DNA of 40,781 nt from Bryobacteraceae bacterium (GCA_025056865.1 JANWVO010000030.1:1-40781); one strand, 5' to 3'. Shown: positions 9,113 through 17,540, counted from the stretch's first letter. Program-made: numbers and translations. Notes: generated by a model not told the origin, from the sequence alone.

Positions 9113-11047
9113 TCACTCCAGCCTGCGCCGGCGCGGAGGCGGCGGCGCAGGCGGTTCTTCGCCCTGGTCGAAGCGGGGCCGCGGCGGCCCCGGCTGCCGC
9201 GGCGGAGCCTGCGGCGGCGTGACGGGCGGCTCGGGCGGAGGCGGCGCGCCGGTGGCGCGCCGGAAGAATTCCCACGGCGCCCCGCCGCGTTTCGGCTCCT
9301 CGGGCGGAGGCGGCGGCTGCTGCTGGAACGGCGGAGCCGCCGGCGGCGCGCCGTGCGGAGGGGCGTAGGGCGGCGGCTGCTGCGGCGGCGCTCCGTAGGG
9401 CGCGGCCGGGGGCGCGTAGGGAGAAGCCGCCTGCGGTGGCGCCGCTGGCGGCGGCGGAGCTGCCTGCGGCGGCGGAGCATACGGCGGAGGCGCGGGTTCC
9501 GGAGCGCGCTCGATCGGCTGCACCGGCCGCGCCGCCGCCTCCTGCGCGCGTCCGGCATAGAAGCGGTGCCGCGCAAACAGCAGCGCCGTCCGGATGGGAA
9601 GGTGCGCCGGCACGGCCACGCGCACGTCGGTGATGGTGGGCACGTCCGGCGCTTCGAAATCGAACTCGAAGTTGGTCTGGCCGGGGATCACCGCCTCGCT
9701 CACCAGGTTCAGCGGCGCGCGCTGGAAGCCGCTGCCCTCGTTGATGCGGATCTCGGCCGGGATGCGCGTGCCCTTCTCGAACGTCGCGTTGTGCTCGCCG
9801 ACGAGGATCAGCCGGTACTTGTCGCGCCCTTCCAGCCGGAGCTGGCTGAAGAAGGTGACCATGTCGTCGCCGACGCCCTGCACCCGGCTCGGCTTCGCGG
9901 CCAGCTTGTAAAGAACGTTGCCGCCGCGGTCGAAGACGAAGTTCATCGCTTCGAGCTGCGGGCTGACGCGGAAGTCGACGTACTTGCCCTCGAGCGCCCG
10001 CTCCAGCCGCTGCAACGCCGCCAGCGATGCCAGCGCCGAGCGCACCTCGATGCCAAGGTCGTCCTGCACGCGCCAGGTGCGCGTCATCCGCAGGATCCGC
10101 TTCTGCTGGTTGATGAGCTGGATGAACTCTGTCTCGCCTACTTCCTTCAGCGTGTCGTAGTAGGTCTGCAAACCGGGCGTGAGGTCGAAGTACACCGCGG
10201 CCGAATGCAGGAATTTCCGCAGCTCGCCAAAGAAGCGCTGCGGCGGCTGCGTCCAGTCGAGCAGCTCGTATACCAGGTCCTGCAATGCCGCCACCATGCG
10301 GTCGACGAACTGCACCGTCTGCGTGTCGACCTCCGTCTCGATGCCGCGTTCGGTGAAAAGGATGAGGTACTCGCGCATCGCGCGGTGCAGCTCGGCGTAG
10401 CGCTCGGCGAGGAACGTGGCTTCCTCGACGATCTTCCGCCAGCCCGCGGCCAGTTCGCTGTGCGAGGCCATGGTGGTGCAGGCGGGAATGAAGTCCGGGT
10501 TCTTTTCGAAGCCCGCGCCATACCGCTGGCGGCGGATCTGCGCCGCCACCAGGGAGTAGGGAATCGACTCCGCCGACGGCTGGAGGCTGAGCCGGTAGTT
10601 CCACTGCCGCTCGGTCTGCATCTGCGGGTTGAACTCGTCGGCCTCGCCCTCGGCAGGGTTCTTGTCGTGCGGCGCTGCCAGGATGTAGACGGGCGCCTCC
10701 TGAATGCCTTCAAGGTCCGCCCGCGGGAAGCGCCGTGACACGGGGCTCGAAGGATCGATGTCGATGATGCAGCCGGCGGGCGTGATGCCGCGGCACTGCG
10801 AGACGGTGATGGTGAGCTGTTCCTCGTCCTCGTGGAGGCTGACCACCGGATCATGGCGCGCGGCGCCGATCTCGTTCTCCGGCACCCGCGGCCCCGCGCC
10901 GACGAGTCCGCGCGCATTGGTCATGTAGCGGAGAATCCACAGGAAGAGCGAATCGAAATAGCGCTCCTGCCGGAGAAAATGGTCCGGCGCGAGGAGCATG
11001 CCATGCTCCCAGTTGACGCTACGAAGCTTGAGATCGGAGGAGTTCAT
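9113..11047 (-). CDS. tssK: TssK baseplate protein with long proline-rich C-terminal tail
   Basis: A 644-residue TssK, the baseplate subunit that connects the baseplate to the membrane complex in characterised systems. The N-terminal signature VNWEHGMLLAPDHFLRQERY is the TssK hallmark. The TssK fold runs to about residue 510, ending in LFARHRFYAGRA. About 134 further residues are almost entirely Pro, Ala, Gly, Gln and Tyr with repeated PPP/APPP units, interrupted by one basic-aromatic patch (GGAPWEFFRRATG). Usual TssK proteins are about 440-450 residues, so the tail is an addition. I chose the ATG at 11047, which has an AGGAA sequence 8 nt before it and overlaps the tssG end by 29 bp; an upstream in-frame start would add 22 residues of basic low-complexity sequence. 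Confidence 0.92.
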   Translation of the reverse strand: MNSSDLKLRSVNWEHGMLLAPDHFLRQERYFDSLFLWILRYMTNARGLVGAGPRVPENEIGAARHDPVVSLHEDEEQLTITVSQCRGITPAGCIIDIDPSSPVSRRFPRADLEGIQEAPVYILAAPHDKNPAEGEADEFNPQMQTERQWNYRLSLQPSAESIPYSLVAAQIRRQRYGAGFEKNPDFIPACTTMASHSELAAGWRKIVEEATFLAERYAELHRAMREYLILFTERGIETEVDTQTVQFVDRMVAALQDLVYELLDWTQPPQRFFGELRKFLHSAAVYFDLTPGLQTYYDTLKEVGETEFIQLINQQKRILRMTRTWRVQDDLGIEVRSALASLAALQRLERALEGKYVDFRVSPQLEAMNFVFDRGGNVLYKLAAKPSRVQGVGDDMVTFFSQLRLEGRDKYRLILVGEHNATFEKGTRIPAEIRINEGSGFQRAPLNLVSEAVIPGQTNFEFDFEAPDVPTITDVRVAVPAHLPIRTALLFARHRFYAGRAQEAAARPVQPIERAPEPAPPPYAPPPQAAPPPPAAPPQAASPYAPPAAPYGAPPQQPPPYAPPHGAPPAAPPFQQQPPPPPEEPKRGGAPWEFFRRATGAPPPPEPPVTPPQAPPRQPGPPRPRFDQGEEPPAPPPPRRRRLE

Positions 11048-11969
11048 GGGGGGATTCCTGTCTGGGCGGCTCGCCGGCCGGCGCGGCCGGGCCGAGCCAC
11101 GTGTTGAGTCCAAGGCGGGAGTTCAGCGCCTCCACGCCGAGCCGCGGCGCGCGGCCGCGGTCGGCCACGCTCCATTCCACCGTCCACTTCTGGTGGCAGG
11201 TCGTCACCAGATAGAGCGTGGCGTTGAGAAGATACCGCTGGTCCTCCTGCTGGAACCAGTAGTAGGTCTCCAGCGGCACCGGACCAAGAACGAGCACGAG
11301 CTGCGCCAGATCCTCGATGTGGTCGCCGAGCGCGAAGTCGACGCCGAGCCGGCTGTGCGCCCCGCCCAGCAGGCTGAGATCGTCTTCAGACAGGTACCGC
11401 AAACGCGGCTTGCGCCGGATGGTTTCCAGCGGCAGGTCGAGCAGCAGTTGAAGCGCAAAACGGATGCCGTGTTCCTTCCCGGCCAGCGATTGCAGGCTCG
11501 GCAGCAGCAGCGACAGGCGGAACCACAGCTCCTGCGGCCAGATCTCCGGATCGACGCCGAACAGCGAGATCCAGCGCGCGCAGGCGTCCAGGTTCCGCTC
11601 GCTGATGTCGAACAGCCGCGCGCCCTCGCGCAGCCAGTGCGCCGCCTTCTGGAAAGGATCGTCGATCACGGAGACGATCTCGCGCGTCCCGATCTCGGCC
11701 TCGCCGCCCGAGTCCCAGCAGGCCACCGGCAGGTGATGGAAATAGCCCATTCCGGCGATCCGGAGCTGGATCGTGTCGCCGGGCGCCAGCGGCGCGCCCG
11801 CTGGCGGCGATTGCGCCACCACCCAGCGCGACGGATAGCCGGGTCCGTCCATGGCAAGCGTGATGCGGTGCGGAGAGATGCCCAGGTTCGACAGCACCTC
11901 CAGCGCCGAGTCCACCGTGTGATGGAAGCCGTGGTAGCTGGAGGAAAGATCGGGCATCACGACGCTCAT
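11019..11969 (-). CDS. tssG: TssG-like baseplate protein with N-terminal PASTA-like domain
   Basis: A 316-residue protein placed between tssF and tssK, as tssG usually is. The C-terminal two thirds carry TssG-like features, including the LGVDFALGDHIED...VLGP block and a terminal SRLGLNTWLG motif. Residues about 4-72 resemble a PASTA domain: a short MPDLS start, a helix ending in LSNLGI, then VVAQSPPAGAPLAPGDTIQLRIAG-like strands (positions 50-73), matching the PASTA core pattern QSPxxGxxxxxGxxIxLxI. PASTA domains are known from penicillin-binding proteins and Ser/Thr kinases, where they act outside the membrane; here no export signal is seen. The ATG overlaps the tssF stop by four bases (ATGA), which fixes the start. 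Confidence 0.8.
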   Translation of the reverse strand: MSVVMPDLSSSYHGFHHTVDSALEVLSNLGISPHRITLAMDGPGYPSRWVVAQSPPAGAPLAPGDTIQLRIAGMGYFHHLPVACWDSGGEAEIGTREIVSVIDDPFQKAAHWLREGARLFDISERNLDACARWISLFGVDPEIWPQELWFRLSLLLPSLQSLAGKEHGIRFALQLLLDLPLETIRRKPRLRYLSEDDLSLLGGAHSRLGVDFALGDHIEDLAQLVLVLGPVPLETYYWFQQEDQRYLLNATLYLVTTCHQKWTVEWSVADRGRAPRLGVEALNSRLGLNTWLGPAAPAGEPPRQESPHELLRSQAS

Positions 11970-13666
11970 GGCTCCACCCATTCGGTGCGGACGCTCAGGC
12001 CGATGTCGTGCAGGAAACGCTTCTCGAGCAGCTCCTGCAATTCGTCTCGCAGATAGGCGGCCTCGAGGTCCGGGTCGGTGAAGTCCTCGCGCGCCAGGCT
12101 CACCGTGACGCGTTCCACGCGGCGCAGCGCGCCGCCGACGCGCTCGACGATCGAGGAGATGCGGGCGTCGCGGATGCGCCGGTCGAATGCGCGCACCACC
12201 GCGAACAGATCGGCGCGCGTCACGACGCGGTCGCGCGACAGCAGCGCCGCGGCGAAGCGCTCCTGCGCCGAGGCGTAGGATTCGCTGCTCGTGCCGCCGG
12301 CGGCCGACGTCGGGTTCAGCACCCGCAGCGCGCCGCCGCCGCGCAGCTCAAGCGAAGTGATCATGCCGGGCCCCACCTGGTTGGCCGCCTCGCCCGCGGA
12401 GACCCAGACGCGGATGTTGACCAGCGACTGCGGGCGCCCGTCCGGCCAGCGCGCGGGCGTGATTTCGATGCGCCCGTTGCGGATCGCGTACCGGCCGGCC
12501 AGCGGGTTGGTGGAAGGAACCGTCTCCTCCAGATACGGAGTGTCGTTCTCGCCGATCAGTGACAGCGGCGACACCAGTTGCCAGTCCGTGCCGCCCTCCC
12601 GGCTGATCGGAATGGCCGTTCCGTGCTTGTCGAAGACGATGGTCTGGTTGAAGCACTCGACATTGGACGCCGTGATCGCATGCAGATACACGCCGCCGAT
12701 CGCCGTGTGCAGCGGCGGAATGTCGCGCGGAAACACGATGCGGAACCACGCGCGGGGCTGCGCGAACAGCGTCTGAGCCTCGCGGCCGAAAATGCGGCCG
12801 AGCGGCGCCTCAAGCCCCCGCGGAACCGCGCACACGAACTGCCGCTCTGGAGCGATGGCGGGCAGCAGGAAGACGCGGCCCGCGTAAAAGCCCGGCGGCA
12901 ACATCGGCGTCTTGTCCTGGACTTCCTCCTCGCCGTTGGCCGCGCCGGCGGTCCGCAGCAGCCACTCCAGCCGCCGCAGCCCCGCATTGGCCGGCCGGGG
13001 CCGCAGGATGCCGGGGCCCGAAAACTCGCCCTGCGGCCCGGCCAGGCACCAGGTCTCGGTTGCCAGCGCCTCCTGCACAGGCCGTGCGTCCGGCGTCAGG
13101 TCGAAGTAGAAGCTGTGTCCGCTCAGGTGCTCCTTCCCCGCAGGCTGCACGGCGAGGAACAGCGCCGGGTTCGGCCCCAGATTCACTTTCACCGGATCCA
13201 GCGCGGGCCGGGCGGCCAGAAATGGCTCCGGCATCTCCACCCCGGGCAGCAGCCGCAGCAGGCCCTTCTCGTATGCCGCTGCCATCACGATCTGCGCGCC
13301 GGAGACCGTCACAGGCGCGTCCGTGCTGAAGTTGAAGCGCTCGCCTGTGGGCGTCTGGCTGCGCAGCACCGCCCCGGCGTCGACGTGAACCGGCGAGGAT
13401 GCCCCCAGGATGCGCACCACGGCCTGCGCCGGGCGCGCCTTGCGCGGCTCGATGCCCAGGCCTGCGATCAGCTCGTCCAGCAGCGCCAGCCGGATGCGCC
13501 CGGTGTCGCTGTACAGGTTCTCCATCTGCTGGGCGAAGGTGCGGAACAGCACGGCGAGCACGGGATCGGTGGCTTCCGCGCTGACGCCATATTCCTTGAG
13601 GCGCTTGCGGAAATCCTCCCGCATCTTGCTGTCGATTTCGATCGCCGTGGCTCGTTGGTATGGCAT
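11966..13666 (-). CDS. tssF: TssF baseplate protein
   Basis: A 566-residue T6SS baseplate wedge component. The N-terminus has the family pattern of an acidic helix, then DPVLAVLFRTFAQQMENLY and a LLDELIAGLGIEP...ARPAQAVVRI block where TssF proteins read dDP..erLl..fA...a...PxPsx..v. The C-terminal part (after about residue 455) resembles the phage baseplate J fold, with RFAAALLSRDRVVTRADLFAVVRAFDRRI. Start at ATG 13666 is preferred over a TTG four codons upstream, because the protein then begins MPYQRATAIEID; a weak GGGAG lies just upstream. It is coupled to tssG by an ATGA overlap and follows tssE by 39 bp. Confidence 0.88.
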   Translation of the reverse strand: MPYQRATAIEIDSKMREDFRKRLKEYGVSAEATDPVLAVLFRTFAQQMENLYSDTGRIRLALLDELIAGLGIEPRKARPAQAVVRILGASSPVHVDAGAVLRSQTPTGERFNFSTDAPVTVSGAQIVMAAAYEKGLLRLLPGVEMPEPFLAARPALDPVKVNLGPNPALFLAVQPAGKEHLSGHSFYFDLTPDARPVQEALATETWCLAGPQGEFSGPGILRPRPANAGLRRLEWLLRTAGAANGEEEVQDKTPMLPPGFYAGRVFLLPAIAPERQFVCAVPRGLEAPLGRIFGREAQTLFAQPRAWFRIVFPRDIPPLHTAIGGVYLHAITASNVECFNQTIVFDKHGTAIPISREGGTDWQLVSPLSLIGENDTPYLEETVPSTNPLAGRYAIRNGRIEITPARWPDGRPQSLVNIRVWVSAGEAANQVGPGMITSLELRGGGALRVLNPTSAAGGTSSESYASAQERFAAALLSRDRVVTRADLFAVVRAFDRRIRDARISSIVERVGGALRRVERVTVSLAREDFTDPDLEAAYLRDELQELLEKRFLHDIGLSVRTEWVEP

Positions 13667-13705
13667 GGATCCCAGCAACTCCCAGGCATGAATGCCGGCC
13701 GCGTC

Positions 13706-14065
13706 TCAGCGGCCGTCCAGCCGCGCCGACCACGTCATCGACGGGTCGGCCGTTGAAACCAGCGTCACCGTGTAGACGTCGGTGTCGGGGTTCGGGCCCG
13801 GCTCCTTCTGGATCGACTTCACCCGGTAGTGGGTGATGCCGAGGTCGGCCAGCGCGTCGTTGATGGACTTCTCGGCCTGGCGCAGCCCTTCGGGCTTCGT
13901 CCGCATGGCCTCGAACAGGTGGCGCACGCCGAACGACGGGCATCCGGCCCAGCTCCCGCCGGGCGTGCGCGCCATCAGCTCGATCAGGCGCAGCACGGCC
14001 TCCGCTTCCCCGGTGCGCCGGAGAAAGCCGTTTTCCAGCCGGAGCGGGAACGCGATGAACGTGAT
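13706..14065 (-). CDS. tssE: TssE (gp25-like baseplate protein), probable ATC start
   Basis: A 119-residue gp25/GPW-family protein that would nucleate sheath assembly on the baseplate. The family starts with a hydrophobic PLR-L segment, a helix, then a G-x-x-P-x-FG motif. All are present only if the protein begins at an ATC codon at 14065-14063: it then reads (M)TFIAFPLRLENGF, then EAVLRLIELMARTPGG and GCPSFG. The ATC is preceded by an excellent AAAGGAGG six bases upstream, and no ATG, GTG or TTG lies in frame between this ribosome-binding site and a GTG at 13996. The GTG would remove the conserved N-terminal strand. ATC starts are allowed but very rare. A base error (ATG read as ATC) is the main alternative. 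Confidence 0.8.
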   Translation of the reverse strand: MTFIAFPLRLENGFLRRTGEAEAVLRLIELMARTPGGSWAGCPSFGVRHLFEAMRTKPEGLRQAEKSINDALADLGITHYRVKSIQKEPGPNPDTDVYTVTLVSTADPSMTWSARLDGR

Positions 14066-14123
14066 GGCGCGCCTCCTTTCCGCGCGGCGCGGGGCGGCTT
14101 GCGCCGCCTCGCGCCCGCCGGCG

Positions 14124-14561
14124 TCAGCTCGTGAGCTGGATGTCGGGGTAGTTCTGCTGGTTCATCACCGGCTCGAGGTCCATCACGAGCATGTGGTTGA
14201 GCGCCTCGCCGCTGCCGGCCATCTGCAAGGGCGGGTTGGAGACTTCGTAGTTCGAAATCCAGCCCTTGAACTTGTAGCAGCAGAGCGCGTCCTCGTGGGT
14301 GTCGTCCTTCCAGAACTCGATCTTCATGTCCTTGATCTTGTCGCGCGTGGCGACATTGGCCAGGTCGAAGAACTTCTGGAGGCTCGAGTACGGCAGGTTC
14401 TTGTCGTCGTGGAAATCGGCCCAGACCCGGATGCGCGAACGCAGGCTCCCCATTTCGGGCATCCCCGCGTGATCCTTGTCGGTGGTGAACACCACCTGCG
14501 CGCTGACGGCTTCGAATTTCGTTCCGTCGATCGTGACGGTGCAGCGGTACGGACTCGCCAT
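14124..14561 (-). CDS. hcp: Hcp/TssD tube protein, copy 2
   Basis: A 145-residue Hcp-like tube subunit, the second of two tandem copies. It shares with copy 1 the opening YRCTVTIDGTKF, the block DFHDDKNLPxSxLxKFFDLANV, and the sequence EYW/EFWKDDTHEDALxxxxFxGWIS. Hexameric rings of this protein would stack into the tube expelled by sheath contraction. It is shorter than copy 1, lacking about 14 residues after the GWIS block. The family looks closer to the TssD type found outside Proteobacteria than to classical Hcp. ATG has GGAGGAAACAG upstream. The gap to copy 1 is 38 bp. Confidence 0.87.
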   Translation of the reverse strand: MASPYRCTVTIDGTKFEAVSAQVVFTTDKDHAGMPEMGSLRSRIRVWADFHDDKNLPYSSLQKFFDLANVATRDKIKDMKIEFWKDDTHEDALCCYKFKGWISNYEVSNPPLQMAGSGEALNHMLVMDLEPVMNQQNYPDIQLTS

Positions 14562-14599
14562 TTCTGTTTCCTCCTCTTCCGTTGTTCCCCTTCTGACGC

Positions 14600-15082
14600 C
14601 TACTTGCTGATCTGGATGTCCTTGAACTTCTCCTTGCTGAGCGTCGGCACCAGATCGAGCACAAGGACGTGGTTGAGCTGCGGATAGGCGGCCGCCGGAT
14701 TGTTGGCGAAGTCCTCATCCGTGCGGAGGCCGGCCAGTCCCAGCGGGTGCGGGTTCGCCGTTTCAAAGCGGCTGATCCAGCCCTGGAAGGAGAAGCTGAC
14801 CAGCGCGTCCTCGTGCGTGTCGTCTTTCCAGTACTCGATCTTCATCTCCTTGATCTTGCTGCGGTCGACGACGTTGGCCAGGTCGAAGAACTTCTTCAGC
14901 GCCGAAAATGGCAGGTTCTTGTCATCGTGGAAATCCGCGATGACCCGGATCCGGGTGTCGAGGCTGCCCATCATCGGCATGCCCGTGCGGTCCTTCTCCG
15001 TGTGGAAGCGGATGGACGTCGAAACCGCGTCGAACTTGGTGCCGTCGATGGTCACCGTGCACCGGTATGGCTGTGCGGCCAT
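14600..15082 (-). CDS. hcp: Hcp/TssD tube protein, copy 1
   Basis: A 160-residue Hcp/TssD tube protein, first of a tandem pair. It carries the same core as copy 2 (TVTIDGTKFDAVS, ADFHDDKNLPFSALKKFFD, KDDTHEDAL). It has a distinct insertion of about 14 residues (around 112-135, including LRTDEDFANNPAAAYPQ) before the final strand, a loop expected on the ring surface or lumen. The pair could form mixed tubes, or each could carry different cargo. Ribosome-binding sequence GGAGGAAG precedes the ATG. The genes lie after tssB, tssC and a small unknown gene, in usual T6SS company. Confidence 0.87.
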   Translation of the reverse strand: MAAQPYRCTVTIDGTKFDAVSTSIRFHTEKDRTGMPMMGSLDTRIRVIADFHDDKNLPFSALKKFFDLANVVDRSKIKEMKIEYWKDDTHEDALVSFSFQGWISRFETANPHPLGLAGLRTDEDFANNPAAAYPQLNHVLVLDLVPTLSKEKFKDIQISK

Positions 15083-15096
15083 GAATCTCTTCCTCC

Positions 15097-15591
15097 TTAT
15101 TTCTTTCCGAACAGAGCAAACAGCTTGCCAAGCCAGCGCTTCGCAAACGGCGGGGAAGCGGGCGGCGGAGCCTCGGCTCCGGGCGCCGCTCCGCTGCCTG
15201 CGGCGCGGGCCTCCTCTGCGCTGCCGGCCGCCCCGGCAGGCACCGGGTCGCCTTCCGGCGTCAGCCTGCCCTGGGCGATCAGCTGCGCTTTCAAAGCGGG
15301 CGGGAGATAATCGGAGGCCTTCCTCTGCGAAAGGTCCGCGGGCGGAGCGGCCGGAGCCGCCAGCCTGGCCCCGACGACGCGCGGCAGGTTGAGCTGCATC
15401 GAGCTGCGGTATTCGCTCCGCGGCGCCGTGCGGATGCCGTGCGCCTCGTTGATGAGGTCGCCCTCGGCCTCCGCCTTGCGGGCGGCATCGCCCCCGGCGG
15501 GCAGGGGCATCTTGCCCGCCGGAACGTTGCCGCCCGCCTTCTCGTGCTGCCGGGCGGCTGACCCGGCCATGTGCTCTCGTCCGTCGCTCAC
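15097..15591 (-). CDS. Small Ala/Pro-rich protein with amphipathic cationic C-terminus
   Basis: A 164-residue protein between tssC and the hcp pair; family not recognised. Most of it is Ala, Pro, Gly and charged residues and is probably disordered, with a more structured middle (DLINEAHGIRTAPRSEYRSS, then QLNLPRVVG). The last 16 residues, FAKRWLGKLFALFGKK, form a cationic amphipathic helix pattern that could bind membrane or another protein. There is no signal peptide. It sits where some systems keep tssA or accessory tube genes, but shows no ImpA/TssA motif. An alternative start at the eighth codon (ATG) is possible. Gene spacing (33 bp after tssC, 14 bp before hcp) supports it as real. Confidence 0.65.
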   Translation of the reverse strand: MSDGREHMAGSAARQHEKAGGNVPAGKMPLPAGGDAARKAEAEGDLINEAHGIRTAPRSEYRSSMQLNLPRVVGARLAAPAAPPADLSQRKASDYLPPALKAQLIAQGRLTPEGDPVPAGAAGSAEEARAAGSGAAPGAEAPPPASPPFAKRWLGKLFALFGKK

Positions 15592-15624
15592 CGATTCACT
15601 CCAACCTGATTACGGAATCGCGCC

Positions 15625-16956
15625 CTACTTCTGCTCCTGCTTGGAGAATTCCGGCGTGTCGATCTTCAGCACGAAGGTCTCCGCCGGACCCGTCGGCATC
15701 ACGTTCAGGCTGATGTCGCAGATGCCCTGCATCCGCTTGTTCGAGTCCTTGTCGACGAACAGGTCGTAGCCAAGGATCGTGCCCTGCTCCACCTGCTCGT
15801 CCAGCAGGCGCTTGAGCGGCTTCTCGATGCTCTCCTCCATGAAGTCGCGCGTCAGCACCTGCCCCGCCACCTGGAGCAGATAGTGGCGGCAGCAGCGCTC
15901 CAGGTAGCGCAGGATGCGGTAGCTCGTGAAGAACTTCAGCACGCCGTTGGGATCTTCGGCCTGCGTGCGGCAGCCGAAGAAGCACAGGTGGTTGTCGGCG
16001 TCGCGGATGATCGGAATGAGCTGGCGCTCCATCGAAAGGTGCTCCATCTCGCCGATCAGCGGCTCGAAGCGCACCTTCTCGACCCCCACGATCTGGCCGA
16101 AGCGGGAGCCGATGGGCCCCTGCGCCATGCCCTGCCCGTCGTCGGCGCGCGCCACCGCGCCGGCGAAGACCAGCGAAGGCGGCACGTACAGGTCGTCGCC
16201 TCCATCCACCGTCTTCTCGAACCAGTGCTTCGGCCGCGCCATCAGGTAGCCGGCGCAGACGACATCGGCGGCGGCGCGGTCCTCGGGCCGCTTCATGAAC
16301 TCGTACTTGCCGCCCGGCAGGAAGTTCCGTTCGAGATTCTTGAACGACTTCTCGTCGTCGACGTCCGTGATCAGCAGCATGCCCCACTGGTTGGCGATGT
16401 CCTCGAACTTCTCCCGCACCGGCTGCGGCACGAAGCCAGGCACCACCAGGTTGCAGATGTCGTCGCGGAAGTTGAAATTGTCATTGCGCTTGCGGACAAA
16501 GTTCTCCACCGCGGCGATGTTCATCGAAAAGACGTCCTTCATCGCCTTGGTGTCGGCGTTGAACACGTACAGCTCCACCGGCTTGCGCACCTTGCCGTCC
16601 ATCACCTTCGAGTTCTCGAAGAAGAGCTGGATCTGGCGGTAGCTGCGCTCGATCGGGCGGATCTGCGCGAAGAGCTTCTCGAGAATCTCGTCGCGGATCG
16701 CCTCGGCCTTGTCGATCTGCTCCTGGATCTTCTTCACCGTCTGCTCGTAGGTGTCCTCCACCGAGAGCAGGTTCTCGAGATCCATCAACTGCTTGAGGAA
16801 GTCGGCAGCCGACTGCGGCGTGAAGATCGAGGCGATCGTCCGGGTCTCGTCCATGAAGCCCGGGTGGAGGTCGGAAAAGATCTCCTGCAGGAGGTCTTTG
16901 GCGGCGCTTTCCCCGAGGATCTCAGCCGTCGTGCGGGTTTCAACGAGCTCGGCCAT
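15625..16956 (-). CDS. tssC: TssC (VipB) contractile sheath large subunit
   Basis: A 443-residue TssC sheath protein. Diagnostic blocks are an N-terminal acidic helix, the INQLxxxxDxQLxxQLNxILHHPEFQ-like region replaced here by DLENLLSVEDTYEQTVKKIQ, and the C-terminal segment LTRDFMEESIEKPLKRLLDEQVEQGTI, typical of TssC. With TssB it forms the contractile sheath around the Hcp tube. It begins immediately after the TssB stop, with no intergenic base, as expected for a strictly co-translated pair. Sequence divergence from proteobacterial TssC appears considerable; I rely on the C-terminal block and the TssB partner. Confidence 0.87.
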   Translation of the reverse strand: MAELVETRTTAEILGESAAKDLLQEIFSDLHPGFMDETRTIASIFTPQSAADFLKQLMDLENLLSVEDTYEQTVKKIQEQIDKAEAIRDEILEKLFAQIRPIERSYRQIQLFFENSKVMDGKVRKPVELYVFNADTKAMKDVFSMNIAAVENFVRKRNDNFNFRDDICNLVVPGFVPQPVREKFEDIANQWGMLLITDVDDEKSFKNLERNFLPGGKYEFMKRPEDRAAADVVCAGYLMARPKHWFEKTVDGGDDLYVPPSLVFAGAVARADDGQGMAQGPIGSRFGQIVGVEKVRFEPLIGEMEHLSMERQLIPIIRDADNHLCFFGCRTQAEDPNGVLKFFTSYRILRYLERCCRHYLLQVAGQVLTRDFMEESIEKPLKRLLDEQVEQGTILGYDLFVDKDSNKRMQGICDISLNVMPTGPAETFVLKIDTPEFSKQEQK

Positions 16957-17463
16957 TTACTGTGCCCCTCCTTTCGCGGCCACCTTCTGCAACTCCTCGC
17001 GCAGGCGGCCCAGTGCGCGGATGATCTCGGCCCGCTGCTCCTCGCTGTTCCAGGCGCGGCGCACGGCAGGCAGCTTCCAGCGGTCCTTCAGGCGGTACAG
17101 CAGATCGATGTTCGCCTTCAGGTCCGCAATGTCGTTGCGGGCATACGTGATGTTGCCCTCCTCGTCGCGGAACTCCTGCTTCTTTTGCAGGTTTTCCGGG
17201 TCGAAGTCCTTCATGGACCGGAACTTGAATTCGGCGCGGAATTCCGTCTCCTCCGGCCCGGCGGTCGCCTTGAAATTCAGCTCGGGCTTGAACTTGGCGA
17301 ACGCGTCGTTGAGGTCTTCCACCTTGACGGGTTCTTCGTTTTCCGACGCCACCTCCTTGCCGACCCGGTTCAGGGTCATCGGCAGGAGCACGGCGGCGGT
17401 CGATGTGGGCACCTTTCGCACCGAGGGCGTCACCCCCTTGCGAATCACCTTGACAAGCGGCAT
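16957..17463 (-). CDS. tssB: TssB (VipA) contractile sheath small subunit
   Basis: A 168-residue TssB. The family pattern is present: a basic N-terminus, the segment PVKVEDLNDAFAKFKPELNF, then FRSMKDFDPENLQKK, corresponding to the TssB blocks ending in FxSMxDFxPxxv. A C-terminal helix pair with KDRWKLPAVRRAW follows. TssB and TssC interlock into the sheath that is later disassembled by TssH. A GAGGAG sequence lies 10 nt before the ATG. The 77 bp before it contain no larger gene. It opens the structural T6SS block, after the vWA gene. Confidence 0.92.
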   Translation of the reverse strand: MPLVKVIRKGVTPSVRKVPTSTAAVLLPMTLNRVGKEVASENEEPVKVEDLNDAFAKFKPELNFKATAGPEETEFRAEFKFRSMKDFDPENLQKKQEFRDEEGNITYARNDIADLKANIDLLYRLKDRWKLPAVRRAWNSEEQRAEIIRALGRLREELQKVAAKGGAQ

Positions 17464-17540
17464 TGGGTTGGTCTCCTCTCTCGCTTACCAGTCAGCAGTC
17501 GTCATGCACTTCACACAGGCTGCGGCCGGAGCGCCGCCGC

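Noticed and set aside
7380-9368. Plus-strand open frame of 662 codons
   Set aside because: It covers the complement of TssH, which has full AAA+ motifs. The translated product is low in complexity.
12578-13756. Plus-strand open frame of about 390 codons
   Set aside because: It is antisense to TssF and has no recognisable domain.
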